Shown piece by piece: positions 33,797 to 49,000 of a stretch of DNA of 64,000 bases. Both the position numbers and the translations under genes were made by a program. Numbering within the stretch: the first letter of the stretch is position 1; every line of letters begins with the position of its first letter. Source of the DNA: Onthophagus taurus (lineage: Eukaryota > Arthropoda > Insecta > Coleoptera > Scarabaeidae); assembly GCF_036711975.1 (NCBI RefSeq), contig NC_091976.1, positions 19,716,001-19,780,000 on the forward strand, given 5' to 3'. The notes under the pieces are model-generated. The model saw only the letters and a program-made list of their open reading frames with translations. It searched no databases and was not told the DNA's origin.

Positions 33797-35520
33797 TTAA
33801 TTAAATTTATTCAAATCGATACACAACCATTCATATTTTATTGATTTTGGGTTTTCTTTGATTTCTTCAATGTATGGAACATGCCATGTATTCTCATTCT
33901 TTTGTGGTGTTATCATATATTTTAAAGGTTGCTTCATAAAAAAGTAATTACATTAAATTAAAAATTAAATTAATATTAATTTCTATTACCTTAAATATAA
34001 CAGTCCCCGGTTTTGCAGTGATTAAATGAAGCCTATTTTGAATTAACCACCTCTTAAACAATTTCTTTAATCGTTTATCTTTTAACAGAAATAAATGACT
34101 TCTCATTAAATCCCTGGTAACAATTTTCGTATCATTTCCACTGTGTAAAGCGCAATAAAGAATAAAAGGATCATCTTGTGAAATATCTTGAGTTAAAAAA
34201 ATCATGCAATTTCGTTTTATGAAACTCCAATTTTTTGTTGGTAGTCTTTCCATGTGGTTTCTTCCAAGTAATAATATTTCTTTGCCTTGTTTTTTAAAAT
34301 GATTAACAACTTCACTTAACTAAAACAAAATTTATTAAATCATTATTTTGTTAATTAATCAAAAATTAACCAAAGCTGCTGTAACTTGTGGACTTTGCGC
34401 AACTCCTTGGGAATATTGAGTGTTTAATCCATCAATAACAACATCAAATTGCCCCATATTTTTGATGAAAGATTTAAATCGATCTAATTCTTCTGGGGTG
34501 GTTTTACAAAAAACGTTTTTACCAACAACTACTTCGTTTAAAAACGCCACTTTTAAATCGTTAAATTCATTGTTTGTTAATTTGGTTTCATCTAATTTTA
34601 TTTTACATTTTACACAAATTCCTTGATAAGTTATTTTACTAACTATTCCTTTAACTTTTGATTGTTTTAAGATATTAAATAATAAAGCAGCTATTTCTTT
34701 GTCAAATTGCAAATCATGATTATCTAGTACTTCGAAAAATTTTTCAAGTTTTGCAATAAAAATCGATTGAGATGCGTTTATTTTTAATTCGTTTAAAATC
34801 GATTCGTAAGTTATATTTTGAGGTGACCGATTATTTATGATCATTTCGTTAAATAACTCCCAACCTAACTCTGGATCTTCGTTGCGAAACGCTGATGTTG
34901 TAAGAGAATTATAAGAATTGTTTGTTGGGATTGTTGTTAACTTGCATTGTGTTAGTAAATCTTTCGATTTTTTCCATGATGTTGTTACACTTAGAGCACA
35001 AATCAAATTCTCCAAGGTGATTGAATCTAAAACTGGGTATTCTTTCAAAATATCTTCATAGCTAAAATTAAATTTTATATCTGTAAATTAAGCTTAATTT
35101 TTTGTTAATTAAAATTTACATTTGTAGAATTTTTTCTTCATCCTTCTCATGCATCAATCCATCATAATACATTGAATAGTACATCTTTAAATACTTTCCA
35201 AGACTTCCCAAATTCATTTTGATATTTTCTTCATGCAAAAACTCAATATATTTTTTAGCATAATCATATTTTTTGGTTGCAATGCAATGATTCAATAGAA
35301 TAGAATCTATACTTTTCTCATTATACACAATTTTATTTTCTAATAATTGATTCCTTATTATTTTCCAATCGGACGTTTTGTTTATTTTATTTCCATTTAT
35401 TGTTTCGGCTAAAATATTTTTTGCAGGTGGAAAATCTCTTTCAAATCGCTTTGGTTTAGCATGAAAATTACGAATTATCTTTGTTGATAACTTATTAAAA
35501 CATTTTCTAAACATTTTCAA
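33797..35520 (-). CDS. Mitochondrial RNase P catalytic subunit, PRORP/MRPP3 (518 aa)
   Basis: Protein-only RNase P nuclease that cuts the 5' leader from mitochondrial tRNA precursors, acting in insects with MRPP1/2 homologues. Exons 35120-35520, 34371-35061, 33990-34319 and 33797-33931 join in frame. The N-terminus (MKMFRKCFNKLSTKIIRNFH) is basic and Ser/Arg-rich, a good mitochondrial targeting peptide. Helical PPR-like repeats occupy about 75-270. A zinc-site C-x-x-C is at 283-286 (CVKC), with a likely partner His/Cys near the end (WHVPY, YEWLC). The NYN metallonuclease domain shows FDVVIDGLN (Asp 340, 344), Q-D-D-P-F-I-L (413-414), G-N-D (427) and V-T-R-D (434), the acidic metal-binding cluster. 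The second Met (35514) is an alternative start. Length fits the family. Confidence 0.93.
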
Positions 35521-37300
35521 TAAATAAAAATTTTTAATTTAAAGTTGGGTTATGTTGAGGAAAAGTAAGGTTATGTCAGTACTAATAACCGTGAAGTTAG
35601 CCAAAATGTACACGTGTTTAAAAAATTATTTATAAAAATTGTTTATTTATTTAACGTTATCAGTATAAAAACATTTTCAAGAATTCAAATATATGTTTTT
35701 TCTTATTTATTTTATTCTTCCGGCAATGATAGAAGCTTAAAATATTCTAGAAACATCTTTATGAAAAATATCATAGTCCCGTGACTATGAATCATATCTT
35801 TATCGCAATTCTTTGTATTTTCATAATAACAAATAATCTTTATGTCTTTCTACGTCGTCTATTCTAAATATTTCTTTTTATTTAATTCCGTTTTCCAGTT
35901 CTAATCCTCTTCACCAAGTTAATTCAATTTGGTGTCGACGCCGCTAAATTGAAATTGACTGACATATGCACCTATTTATATCCTCAATTTACATTGTTAC
36001 CCTTCAAAAGGGGCGCAATTATTCAATCTAGGAAACGAGGATAGTTCCTTGTATCTCTATCTCTATACAAACAACAGTAATGCATTACATTTTGATGTTT
36101 TTGCTTCTTTTATGTAGGTATGTAGATAGAATTATGTACTTGTTATGTTATTATAAATAATTAAGTTATTTCAAAATAATGATGGATGTACACTTAATTA
36201 GTTAATTCAGCAATTTCCTTAGTTTACATTACGATTATGCTCATTCTGACGGAACATACAACACTTAAAAACGTTTGCAAAAACTCCTTTGTTGTATCTC
36301 CTACATCTTGGATTTTTTTGTGGTGACACTGAGCATTTTTGAGCAAATTTCACTACAATACGGAAATGAGTAACTTCATTATAAATCGAACCTTACTAAA
36401 AGCTCACAACTGGAGCTTTTAACTGAAATAAGCCGCTGCCTATTCTAGGATCTATGGATGACATCCAAATTGAAATAATAAAAAAAAAACATTCTTCCAT
36501 GATATTGAAACATAAGCATAGCCTGTGGTATAATGAAAATTAGCCCATTAGCTACTAAATGTAGTGATTAACATCAAGAAATGGTGATCAACATCGTTAA
36601 TTGGATTCATACCATGGAAAAAATGATCTGCTATGTGTACTAGTTTTTGAAGACTTCCTTATTAATTTTAGCAATGAACGAAATTTGATGTTTTATTTGT
36701 AAGAAAGTAAGTCACATATTGAATTGATGCCCTTCCAATATTGAAGTTAGTCAACAAATCAAGTTTTGACATTACCATCTTTCTATTTATCTAAAACTCT
36801 GAGAAGAAACAACATTCTTTCACTTCCACTGGAGGTATCAATTACCAGGAGATCTCCAAGGGGGCACCTAGGTTCCGTATTTCTTCTGAACCTTTCCTGA
36901 ACTCACGAATAGACTTGTTGGGATAATTTATGAGGACATATCTGGTACCAATACGCCAACACCGATCTAGTAACAGAGTTAAACATCGTCAGGGATGGTG
37001 ATCTCCCCTCTATGTTTATTCAACCTATGTATCTATAAATCTGGAAGTAGGAACCTAGTCTTTAATTATCACCCTATTTTCATTTTTTCGATATAATCTA
37101 AGATATTTAATACAACATTCTATTTTACAACATTGCTTTTGGATCTGTAGAGACTAATTGAAAATTGCCAAGTCGATGCTATTTATACCAATTTTACACT
37201 TTGACAAGCTCATCATGGGTACTTCTTTCCAAACTATAAAAGTTGGCATCTTATGTTACGGACACATATCAAGCTGTAAAAATTAATAAATACATATCTA
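35521..37300. other. Intergenic, no gene recognised
   Basis: AT-rich DNA upstream of PRORP; its promoter must lie near the left edge. A weak 5S-rRNA-like patch at about 36965-37015 is discussed under findings. Nothing else is supported. Confidence 0.4.
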
Positions 37301-37309
37301 ACTTTGCTT

Positions 37310-38130
37310 TAGTCATTTCGGAAGGTCACCTGGGTCCGCTCCTGTTTATAGCTTATATTAATGATATACATATACGAATGATTCCACCATAGTCTTTACG
37401 CTGATGATTCAAGTGGTTCAATCCACTTCTGATTGTTAAAGATTACAAATTGATCTAGGCAGATTACAAATTTATTGCTCAAAAAATTGTCTTACAACAA
37501 ATGCAATCAAACAGCATTCAACAGAAAAAGATATTTCACTTATAGGCTTGGATCACGACCCTTGAATGTATTGTCGAAGGTGAAGGATCCTGGCATTGTC
37601 CTGGATTCTAAATTACTTTTCAATTATCATGTTGAAGAATTACTTCATCAGAAGACTTCATCATTAGAATATCAAGACCTTTCACTAATTGCATTAAAAC
37701 TTTATTCATGGTTTACATTATTAGTGTTCTTGATTATGCTTCGGTTGTGTGTATTGAGACTTTACAAAGAAGATTTTTAAAATTTAAGCTGCTTTGCAGC
37801 TTATCATATTGTACATACAAGCAAAGATGTAGAGTTGCCTCTGGTGTATTATTTCTGCATAAATTGATCAGCGAATCAGTTGACTCGCCTGAACTTGTGA
37901 GTCAAATTTCATTTCTGGATGCCACAAATGTGCAAACTTACAATTATCACTGCTCAAACTGTGACATTTTTTACTTTATCGCTTGCGACGTTCCGGAAAG
38001 TTTTAATAATCTATTCAGACTATTCAGTTCTAATTCGACTTCAACTTTGGTGAACAACAAGTTTTGGTACAATAATGAGATTCGCAGTGATTTATTTAAC
38101 GTATTGGTCATGGTTATTTATTAATATTAC
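37310..38130 (+). pseudogene. Decayed Jockey-type LINE reverse transcriptase
   Basis: The frame at about 37316 reads EGHLGPLLFIAYINDI, and about 75 bases on comes YADDSS, the RT active site. Another frame gives GIVLDSKLLFNYHVEELL, and a third gives the C-terminal region (YIISVLDYASVVCIETLQRR ... ESVDSPELVSQISF). Several frameshifts separate them. The 5' portion is missing. Confidence 0.75.
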
Positions 38131-40023
38131 TCTTACTGAACTTATCGACCATGCAAATCACTTACGAATCAAATATCATAACGGCTTAACCACAAAGTAA
38201 TCCAATGTCGAAGTCACAACTCAACCCAAATAAATCACAGTTGATTCGTGCTTGGGTTGGGTTGCTTATTCGGTGCTTGTTGGATGCTGGCAAAACATTT
38301 CCATACTTAACTTGATAATTGAAAACAACAATTAAATGCAAAGTTATTAATAGCATTTCAAGGAAAGAATATGTAGCATTTTAACAACCAGAACTGTACC
38401 CAAGTGTACACCAACACTATACATTGTTAGAGCTTGTGTTCCGAATGCGGCTACAAAACGGCACAAATGATACTTATAGATATTAATATTTACTTAATTT
38501 TTCAGGAAACACAAGAAACTGTCATCATGTCGTATTCCAGAAAAAGTTTTTTTGCGGTTATGTTGCTTTGATTGTTTGATTGATGATTTACAAATCTTGT
38601 TCAACGGTGTAGCTAAGTAAAAAGTCATTTAAGTATATAAGTAGCCATTTTGGCGTTTATGTCATTATGGCTTGGCAGCATCGATATCACGACGTGTCTT
38701 TGAGACATTAAGGAAGGGACATCAAATGTAGTTGTAGTTTTCAGAATGAAAATAGCCGATTCTCCTTTTTTGCAAAGTGATGAACTTTTTGGCGTTGGGC
38801 ATGTTGAGAACGTGGTAGAATGTTAGCTTTTGGCATAGCTTTGATCTTAGATGCAAACTTCTAATTAATTAGTTAAAAATAAGATTTTTTTAGCAAAATC
38901 TTGGCATTCTGGTCAACACTTTTTCAGATCTTGACCAGTCAGGTTCGGGAGTCGACAGTTCTCCTGTTTTATGAAGTGGACTATTTGACAGTGGGATGTT
39001 GTAAACATGATATGATGATCGATTTTTGATGTGGGGATATGGGGATGTTCTCACTTATAATTAGGATCAATCTTTGTAGACCGTAGAGAACCATAAACAT
39101 ATTTTGTATCTCACTCCAAAGAACTAATTTCTTCTGCATTTATCTTAATTATCTTTGTATCACTCCCAGTCAAGATACTAAAGGAAGATGTGTGTCAGAC
39201 TTTAAATATATAAAATTGTAGCTTTGGAAATACCTAACATTTACTTAACATTAGTTTAAAAACTTTCATTTATCGTAAATGAAGATGAAAATTGGTTCTC
39301 TAAATTATCATTATCAGCGATAAATCATTTAGCTTCATCAACTCACATATAATTATAGTTTGTCAATTATGGTCTAATTTGTGAACCTGAACACGAAATG
39401 ACAGGGTATATTTAACCCGTTTGAACGACATTAAAGTTTAATTTAATAAAATTGTTACTAAATTTTAGAATAATATTATTGTATTCATAAAAAGTAAACT
39501 TTTATTTGTTATAATCTTATTTAACTCTACAAATTAAACTATAAATAAATAATATTTAAACAAATTAAGAATTTTTTTAGATAACCTAAATCAAAATATA
39601 TTGTATATATTATATTTTTTAGTGGCCATTTTTGATTATTTTCCTGAAGATGGTTAAAATTAAAAATCAGTAACTTAAGTTATTAATTATTTGAATCGTA
39701 GTATTTTTATTTTAACAAATTTTTATGATTCATCAAAATATGTTGATACGTGTTGATTTTATTTCAGCTTTTTGTTAGAGAATGATTCCCACCACACTTG
39801 AAAACGGTATTCTAAAAGGGGGGAGAAACCGAACAGGCGCCGTAAAAGCATTCGGTTCGTAGAGGCAGTCAGTCGGTCTCTGTACGTGAATGGAATGTCG
39901 TTGTACAAATTGACTTAATTTTGGATAAATTAAAAGTCGTCGCTTGGTTTCTAAGAAATAAACAACAAAAACAGTAAACGTTGTAATCGTTAAAAGGCAA
40001 TCGCCGGCGTAGTGTCATCAAAC
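38131..40023. other. Upstream region of the SORL1-like gene
   Basis: AT-rich, no ORF of note. Positions of about 39840-40023 are less AT-rich, next to the first coding exon, and probably carry the 5' UTR. I could not identify a core promoter motif with confidence. Confidence 0.4.
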
Positions 40024-43000
40024 ATGGTGTTCCGGTTATTGCTTTGCGTGTCTCTTTTCCTAGCGAATTTCCTGGCATCGGGTCAGGTGGTGATAGAAGA
40101 ATCAGAACATCCACGATTTATACTTCCGGAGAATTGGAATGACCCAGATGATTCCTTGTTTCGATCGGCGGTATCGCATATCGGCGACGAATTACGAAAA
40201 AAACGAGATGTTACGACGCCCCGAAGCCCTACCAACAATAATATTATCACTAACAGTTCTATCACGGTAAGTAAATCATTTACAAATTTCACAACATGCG
40301 TTTTTAATATGGAGATGTTTTCTTTGACTATTTTTCTGGTTGGATCTAGTCCAAAAACGTATTTTCTACGATGATGAGTTTGCATGTTTTTATTTATTTT
40401 GACACACACTTTGGTTTGAATGTACAAAGAGTTGGTTTATCAATGATGTTGAGTTTGCCAAAACGGCTTTTTCAAGGTTGAGACTTAGAATTTGCAACAA
40501 AAAAATTAATAATTAGAATCATTTTAACCGCAAGAAGTGAAAGTGTCGATATTGATCCAAAAACTTGTTTTTCTGAAAATTACATATCATATTATAGATT
40601 CTTATCTACCTTTCTAAAATAAAAGATATTTTGATAAATAAACATTAGTAATAAAATATAATCTCATTTTGTGATTTATGACACATTTGACACATTCAAT
40701 TTTGCAACAAAATTTGAGTCAACATACAATAATAATATGATCTTAAAAATTATACAAAAACATTAACATCTAAGTTAATTAATGTTGTTGATTATTGATA
40801 AAAATAAAGACAAAAGTGACTGATTTGTTATCTCATAAATCGTGTATAATCTTAGTTTATCTCCATATGTTATATTTTGCGATATCATAAACATTTCCTT
40901 CTATTTTTACCTTTTTATACATTGATGAAACGATCACCAATAATTCGAATTAATACATCGAAAAGAATGTTAAAAATGAAAATGATGTTTTATGATTAAT
41001 ATTTTCAATGTTTCGGTGGATAAGACATAAAAGTTGATATTTATTCAAAAGATAGGGAACATAAATATGCAAACTAATGATACAACAGTTATCAATAAAA
41101 TTTGGGAATCTTATCATTTTTTTGTTTATTCTTAGGAAGAGGAATTTATGGAAATTGCACTAAAAGTATTTTTGTTCGAGAATGTTATAAAAGCGTAAAC
41201 ATCCGGGTTTGCAAAAATTAATTCGAGATTTATTGTTGTGCGTGAAAGCGAGGATAGTGTTTGTGATAAAGTCTTTGAATTTACGGGCGATGAGGAAAGT
41301 TGTCTTCATCAAATGATTATATTCCATAGCATAAACGGCCAAAAAGCTAAAAGATGCTCATTATTTTTTTGTGTCTAATCTCAAACCATACAATTTATTA
41401 CTTGAAAACAACAGAACTAGCTCTATATGTACTCAGTGACAATGGATGTCGCAACACCAAAAATGCAAAAGAATTCATTGATCAAATTTGGCATAAATGT
41501 TAAATATAATTTTTATTAATGATGACGTGGCATCGATTCTAGCACATGGCCATTTTCTTTTTGAGGTATTGCAACTTGTAGTACTTGTTATAAAGGTTGT
41601 AGTGTCAGCAAAGGATGCAGAAAATTACTAATGCTCTTCCAAACATGCTCGATAAGCAGAGAATTGGGGAATTGCAGTCCCGATTGTCCTCTGCAAATTT
41701 TTTTTTGTTTCTGCCAATTTGGACAACAAAATCTTATTTCTTCTTAGAACTGCGTTTTCTATATCACTCGGCATGTTTTGGCGGAGCATGAACTGAGAGA
41801 AAAATTTACTCAACTCGGAAAAGAAGCCTCAAAAGTAGGACGAATCCAAAACAAAGCAAGACCAAATTAATAAGACCTCGAAGAAGACACCACCTTAACA
41901 TAAAAAATTGCTCATTTAAACAAAACAAATATTGTCATTGAAGAAATCGAGACTAGAATACTAAGCGACAAGAAGTGCTAAGACAAAGAATCGAAACTTA
42001 TACGAGTACTATGTAGTCTTTGAAATACAGATCTTGCGCAGGAATGTGGATAATACGAATGAAGCACAAATTAGAACAGATCATTGATGGTGCAGACACA
42101 GTATGACACAAAACACTTAGAATAGGATGAGACAGCTGGAAACTATGCATGGAGACAGAGAAGTGAAGAAAATTCTAGAATGTACACTACAGGGATAGAG
42201 AGCTGAAGGATGGCCAAAAAAATTATGGAAAGGTGATGTGATGAAGGACGTTAGGACGCTTAATATTCAAATATGGAAGCGTGCAGCATCTGACATATCG
42301 GAATATCAACGTATTGTGAAACAAGCCATGGTCCACAGAGGATTGTAGTGCTGGAAGAAGTTCAACGAACCACTTACGTAGGACACCTGTACATAAGAGG
42401 AGACATGCGCGAGACTATTCATAACATGAGGCAAACATCAATTCTATCTGCAGTACTCGCCATTCGAAGCATGAGGGAACTCTGGAAAACGCTGGTTCGA
42501 GGAGTATGGAACCAATCTAGGCTCAGAATAATAACCATTAACCAAAACTATTTGTGATCTGTCTATTAGGTAGAAAGAAAATCTTTGAAGTAGTTGACCA
42601 TGAAATCCAAATTATCTTGTTCCATAGATTGTAGAATAAATCAGTACAATTCAACAAGTTTCCCTCGACCAGGCGGCCAGTTAAAAACGCCATACAATAA
42701 TTTCTCAAAAATCTTGTCAAATACTAATAAGATTGAAATTGGACTATAATTGAAAACAGCTCCATGGTCTCCGATTTAAACATCGGAAGAACATAGGCCT
42801 GCTTCCAAACTGATGGAAAAACACCACAACAAAGAGATTTATTAAATAGAATAGTGAGTGTTAACGCAAGAGAACAAGAGCATTCTTTAAGTAAAATCAA
42901 AAGGTGCTGATGGTATCAGCTCCTATGGTTTTATTAAACGTATTGGGTTTAAAGGCCTCCTCTACCTCGTTCAACCCAAATATTATAGGTTACAAAGAGC

Positions 43001-46000
43001 ACAAATCATTACAATCACCAGCAAGAGTATGATAACTGGGGCTAGGATCAACAAATACAGAAGAAAAGAATTTGGCAAAAAGCTCACACACCTCTTGCTA
43101 CCCATAGCGGAAACCCCCTCAAATGTACATGGAGAAGGAATAGACTTAATATGCCAATTATTATATCAACAGATAATGATATAAGGTACTTCTTATTAAA
43201 GAAGAAAAATTCTAAAGATTCCAAAGAAAAAATTCTAGAAAGATAAATTCTTGCAATTTATAAACCATTACTGAAGGATGACTTAATTAATTTACAATAA
43301 CGACGAGTTTTTTTCGCAGAATTAGTTGGTGCCGTTCTCAATTCCCAGGAAGTTTTTGGATATTTGCAATTTTTGCTAATGATAGCAGGATTAGTCATTA
43401 ACCAATCGGGAAAGAATTGTAAAAGTGTTGCTGTAAAAGTGTCACAAGAAGTTTAGTGAAGAAAAGAGCCTTTATTAACTAAGTAGTGAATGTCCCATTA
43501 TAGATGATTTCTAACAAAATCTGTAGATTTATCTCTGAACTACGCATTTGCAAATTGCCCAGCTTATCAAGCCTTTCAAGGTGTTGATTTTGATTAGCGT
43601 TGCCTAGAATAGATTTCCTGCATTAGAGCAAAGATGTTTTGAATTATGTCTTGATAGCGTATAATATATGAGGGTGAATGGAATAATATTCTCTTTCTAC
43701 AACAAGTAACCCATCAAAGGAAATGGAGCAAATAATTACTGCCTTTAAGAAATGTTTTATGTCTGGATAAAGACGTGATATCCTGAGGAATGTACTTGAG
43801 ATGGACTCAACATCCCAAAGTAATTAGGAAAGCCACGCATTTTTGAAGGTCTAATTTGGGGACAAAAACTTATACCTGGTCAATTTAAATCTTAAATTTG
43901 TTTAACAACCAATGGTATGTTTTTGCAACTGTGCTCAAGGCGGTTTTCTAACTCATTAAAACTATCAGAGGAAACTTATTTCTTATAGATACATGAGTAT
44001 CATTGAATCATTTCGGATATTTATTTCCCTGGTTTCAAAAGTGTTTGAATATTCTAAATTAATAAAATTAACTTACAATAAACATTTTGATTCGTTCAAT
44101 CAGATTAGATCTATTGATTAAGTTAAAATGAGTTAATAAAAGGGATAAACAATCTGTAATAATTGGCATTTATTTTAAACTATTTAGACGATAGTTTAGG
44201 AACCCATACATTATTAGATGCAAAGCCATTTTACTTGTTAAGGGATTATTATTTTATTTTGTTTTTGTGAAGTGTTAATGACTGCGTTAAATACTACATT
44301 AACTGTTATTTCCTGTTATTTAATCGGACTAAAAAGTAGATCAACCTTTTTATTTTTATGAGCTGTTGTTGCAGCAGTTTTCGTTGTTTCAAGATCAAAA
44401 AAAAATTAATGTAGATATCGATTTGATGCGCTTATGTCTGACAGTGTTTGGTTGAACGATCTTTACATTCGTTATCTAAGATCATATCACATGCGTTTCA
44501 ACTTGTTCCGACTCTGGAATCAGATCAATATCAATTGGTGAATACATAGCCATTAATATTCAATCGAACAATGTTATAAGCCTCAAATTCAGTACATATT
44601 AGAAATGTGGTTTAAATATGTAGAAAACAACAAATTAAATAAAACTATTTAAATACCAGAGTAACCATAACAAAAATAAGAATGACGAGAATTGGACTAT
44701 AATTAACTTCGCATTATATAGCATAGTCCATTGGCTCTTTGCAATTTCCCCTGATACTGTTGCAAGCTATCTCTTGTTAATTTGGAACTTGATGGGTATA
44801 CATTACAAATTGATAATGTTCCACAACCTTGAATGTAGTGGTGTCCATTAACAAATACAATCTAAACCAGTGAGGTAGCATAAATACAAAATAATAATTA
44901 TGTTAATAATTTTAGAACGACTGTTTTAAGTTAACTTAAAATTATTTTTTATTGCCCTATTTACAAAATAAAATAATAACCCGATTTTATTGAAATTTAC
45001 GTTCTATTGATGACCTCTTCAGTATTCCTTTTCTTCACCAATAATAAAAACATCGAACCGACCATTAATGCGGTTCCAGAAACATAAAACGTCACATGGT
45101 AGCTTCCTGTTCGTTCTCGTAATACGCCGGAAATATAAGTGCCGGCGAATGTTGCCATTCCTTGAAACAGTAAAATCATTCCAACGGCGTTTGTTAATTT
45201 TTCCAATCCTAAAATTTCAACGATAATCACCGATCTTAACGTTGAGATACTCGCTGTAAATTAAAATAAAAATTAGATTATAGTTTTATGTAACAAAGAA
45301 ATATGTGGCATACCTACATACACAAAATCCGTACAATGAAGTGTAAGTGAATTGGTACCATACTTCAAAAGATAATCCGGATAAAATTGTGGCAACTCCA
45401 GCGGTGAATAAAAACACAACACAAACCACGTGGGCTTTAACGTTAGGTACGGAAGCTAATATTCCACAAAAAACTCTTCCGATGGTGTTCATTACACCGA
45501 TTGATGAAATTAACCAAAAAGCTTTATCTTTTGGAAACTTGTTTTCTAAAGCTCTATCTTTAACGTAAACGAACGGCGTGTAAAAGGCGTAAGCGACGCA
45601 AAAAGCGTTTAAAATCAATAAGAGAAATGATGGATTTTTTAAAAGTCTCACGTCTAACATTGTAGCTAATGTTCTTTTTACTGCCTCCGGGCACATTTTA
45701 CAAACAACTTCTTCTTCGACATCTTGATGAGTTGTTGTTCGTGTTACTGATATATGGTACTCCAAAACACTTTTAGATTTCTAAAAACAAAATTGAATTA
45801 ATAAAAGCAAAATAAATGTATGTATAAATAGATTAATAACAAGAAGATTGAATTGATCATGAATTATTTATCAAGGAACCGATTGTGTTGATTTTAAACG
45901 ATCTGAACTAGATTTAAATAATTGTTTATTAAAACTTCGTTAGTCAATTTAAAAACTGTTTCGGTTTTCCAATTAAGATAATTAACGTTAAATTTTTGAA

Positions 46001-49000
46001 GCGATTTCGGTTCTAATTAAAAAATTGGGTGAATTAAGTTTTTACGTCAACGGTTTATTAACGAAAAATTAAAAACTTAGAAAGTTTTTATTTGTTTTAA
46101 AAATATATATTTATTTATTTGTAAGAACTAAGATTTTAATTCTTGGTTGTTGTTGGCGAAGGACACTCAAACAACAAAATTGGTAAAGTTACTTTCAACT
46201 TTTTACACAATTCGAGAAGCTGGTTTCTCTTTTTATAATTTAATCTTAATGAAACTTGAAATATTTCCTTTGACATATTTAGAACTTTAAGACATACCGA
46301 TTTCGTTTGTTCTAGATAATGAGTCGAAGGAATTAAAGAATCTCAAGAATTTCTTATGTCTATAATGTATTACTCGTTATTTTTGAAAAAGCAATGTTAC
46401 CCACGTGTGGTGCGATTAAGGAATTTACTTAGCTTAAAATTTGTTATAAATTATTTTAGAAAATGTGATTTTAATATATAGGAAATTGCAGGATGTGGAA
46501 CAATACAATTTTTATGTAATCATAACAAGTTAGTATTAGGAGTTAGGTACAAGCGAAAATAAATAATGATTCTAAATGAAAAATGACATTCAAAATTACG
46601 TATTATAAATGGTGTCCAATCAGGCATTTAAAGAGTCTGCTACGAATTAATTCTGAGAAATCCTTATTGTTCCTTCTCGTTAGAATAGTGTTCTCGAAAG
46701 AAATTTCTCGGAGTTTTTCCTTTCTCTTTAACTGTCTACTCATTCCTTTTTTCTGGTTCATTCCTTGCTTTTTTGTGAAGATGTATTTTGTCTAGTCACA
46801 TAGTTTGATTTTTGAGCAGGAGTTAAAACTTAAAAATAAATATATTCATATTTGAGCATAGATTTCAAAAAGCTTAGTTCTCGAGATTCATCAAAATTAA
46901 ATTAGATTGTTTTAAAATTGTTTAATTACTCCTTTGGATGATTTCTACCCGGTATCTTGCATCTTCAGGAGCATGCATTGATTAATACTTTTCGGTCTGT
47001 TGTTGTAGTAAGTAAAGTATTTCAGTAAGTTGAGTATTATGTGAAGTTGAATTCGAATGCATACTTTCTCTATTTATTACAAGGCTCTGTATCACATGCG
47101 TTAGTTTTTCCTGACACCTACTATTCACTGATAATCCTTAAGTCAACTTAAAGATCGCCTACAAACAAGATTTTATACCTTAATTTCTGAAAAGTTGTTC
47201 GTTATTCAATAAACTTTTCAATTAGTTGTCCAAAAAACGTGGTGTATTACTTGGTTACAATTTATCACTGATTGAGGCATCTCGACTACTATTTCTAAAT
47301 ATGTCCACCATGTGTGCTGCAATTCTGGTGCGACAAATCCGACAATAAACCAGTCTATTGAGATTATTGTAACGAAAAATTATTACATGGAGTGGAATGC
47401 TTAATTATGGGTTATAATTTTAGCTACAAAAAAGTGAAGAATAATTAAAATAGTTTTGGGAAGGTAGTAATGTGCAAGGTGTTTTAGCACATCTATTGTT
47501 AATAAATCTTATTGAGCAGAGGGTTAAAGATGGTGGAATAATTCCCACCTGAAAAACTTTGCAAATACTGTTACAAAGTTTTTTGTAATCGTTTGAATAC
47601 AATGAACGATAGTTTGCACAGTTTGAAAATCACTTGCAGTTTTTGAAGTTAACTTCTACTATTCAAAATGGATTTTAACGAAATTAATCTTCTTTTAATT
47701 TATGGAAAAGGATTTGAGAAGTCAGTATCTGCATTGGATAGGATTGAAAACGCAAGACGCAAAAACTCAGAAGTCTATTGAGTTAGAGGTCCTCCACTTT
47801 TTGATTATCAACTTGATGTATTGATTGATGATGGCGATTTGCTTACTTACTCTTAAACAAGCCAATTAGCTCAAATATAAAGGACAGTAATGGAGTTCGT
47901 GTGGAATATGTATGAAATGCTTTTATCTCCTATAATAAGTCACACCACGAACGTCTAGATTTTCAAATGTGGCTTGTTCATTAATGAAAGGATGAAGAAG
48001 TATGTTAGACATGACTATCTAAACTTAACAATGCAAAAGGAGATAGCGGGCTAATCTTCTAAGACGGGATCCAACATCATGAGCTTCCAAAAAACTGGTG
48101 CAAGTAGTAATAAACGTAAATATAAAAGTTCTAAAGAAAGTGTCAATAAAAGTTTATGTTGGAGAATTAAAGACTACGAATTATTCATTTTGGGAAGCAA
48201 CTAAAAAAAATAAAAAGACCAGTTATGCAGATAACATCAATCAGAAATGGAATTTGGACAAGGTGTTTTAGAGTTGCTTAAAAACGGAGTTAAAGTTGAC
48301 TAATTTAATTTATGACGGGATTAAAAGTTGAAGAAATAATAATATATCAAAGCAAGATAAATCTTCACACGAACCTAACTAATATACTTTTTAAGAAATT
48401 ACTCCTAATGGGAATGTCTTACATGACTTTGTATGCAAAAGTAAGTCTGAACACAAACAATTTTTTTTCTATCGGTTGTGTTCTTTCGTTACTGTAGAAG
48501 AAGTAGTGTTCCAACCATAATCGGACAAATCAATGTACTCGTCCGCAATAGGTCAAATTCATTCGCTGTCTGCAATAAGCACATATTGTCATGTCATTTA
48601 GCGGTTGTGCATAAACCATGTCTAAAAGGTTAATAATTATTTTGTACGAGCTCACGAACCCGTACATGGACGAACATGCGCAGAAGGAAGTCGTACATGA
48701 ACTGGACAAATTTATACAGTTGGAGCAAGCCTATTATGTATCCACAAGCGTTGAGGTAAATCTATTCGCTACCATTGATTTGGAATAGTTTTCAAACACA
48801 TGATAAAGACTACATGTAACTCACTGATTATACTTTTTCTTGGATGTTCTTCATACTTAATATCATCAAATTTGATGTGATAAGAAGCAAGCTTTCTTTA
48901 GAGGTTCTTTTAGAAAATTTTCATGTATCTTCTCTATATTTTTTTAAAGTCTATTAAGATTTTAAAGCTATATTATAAATGCTGCAACATTTATATAGTA

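Noticed and set aside
48618-48760. Small plus frame MSKRLIIILYELTNP followed by a GTAAAT donor-like site
   Set aside because: No recognisable family and no second exon. It could be chance or a transposon exon.
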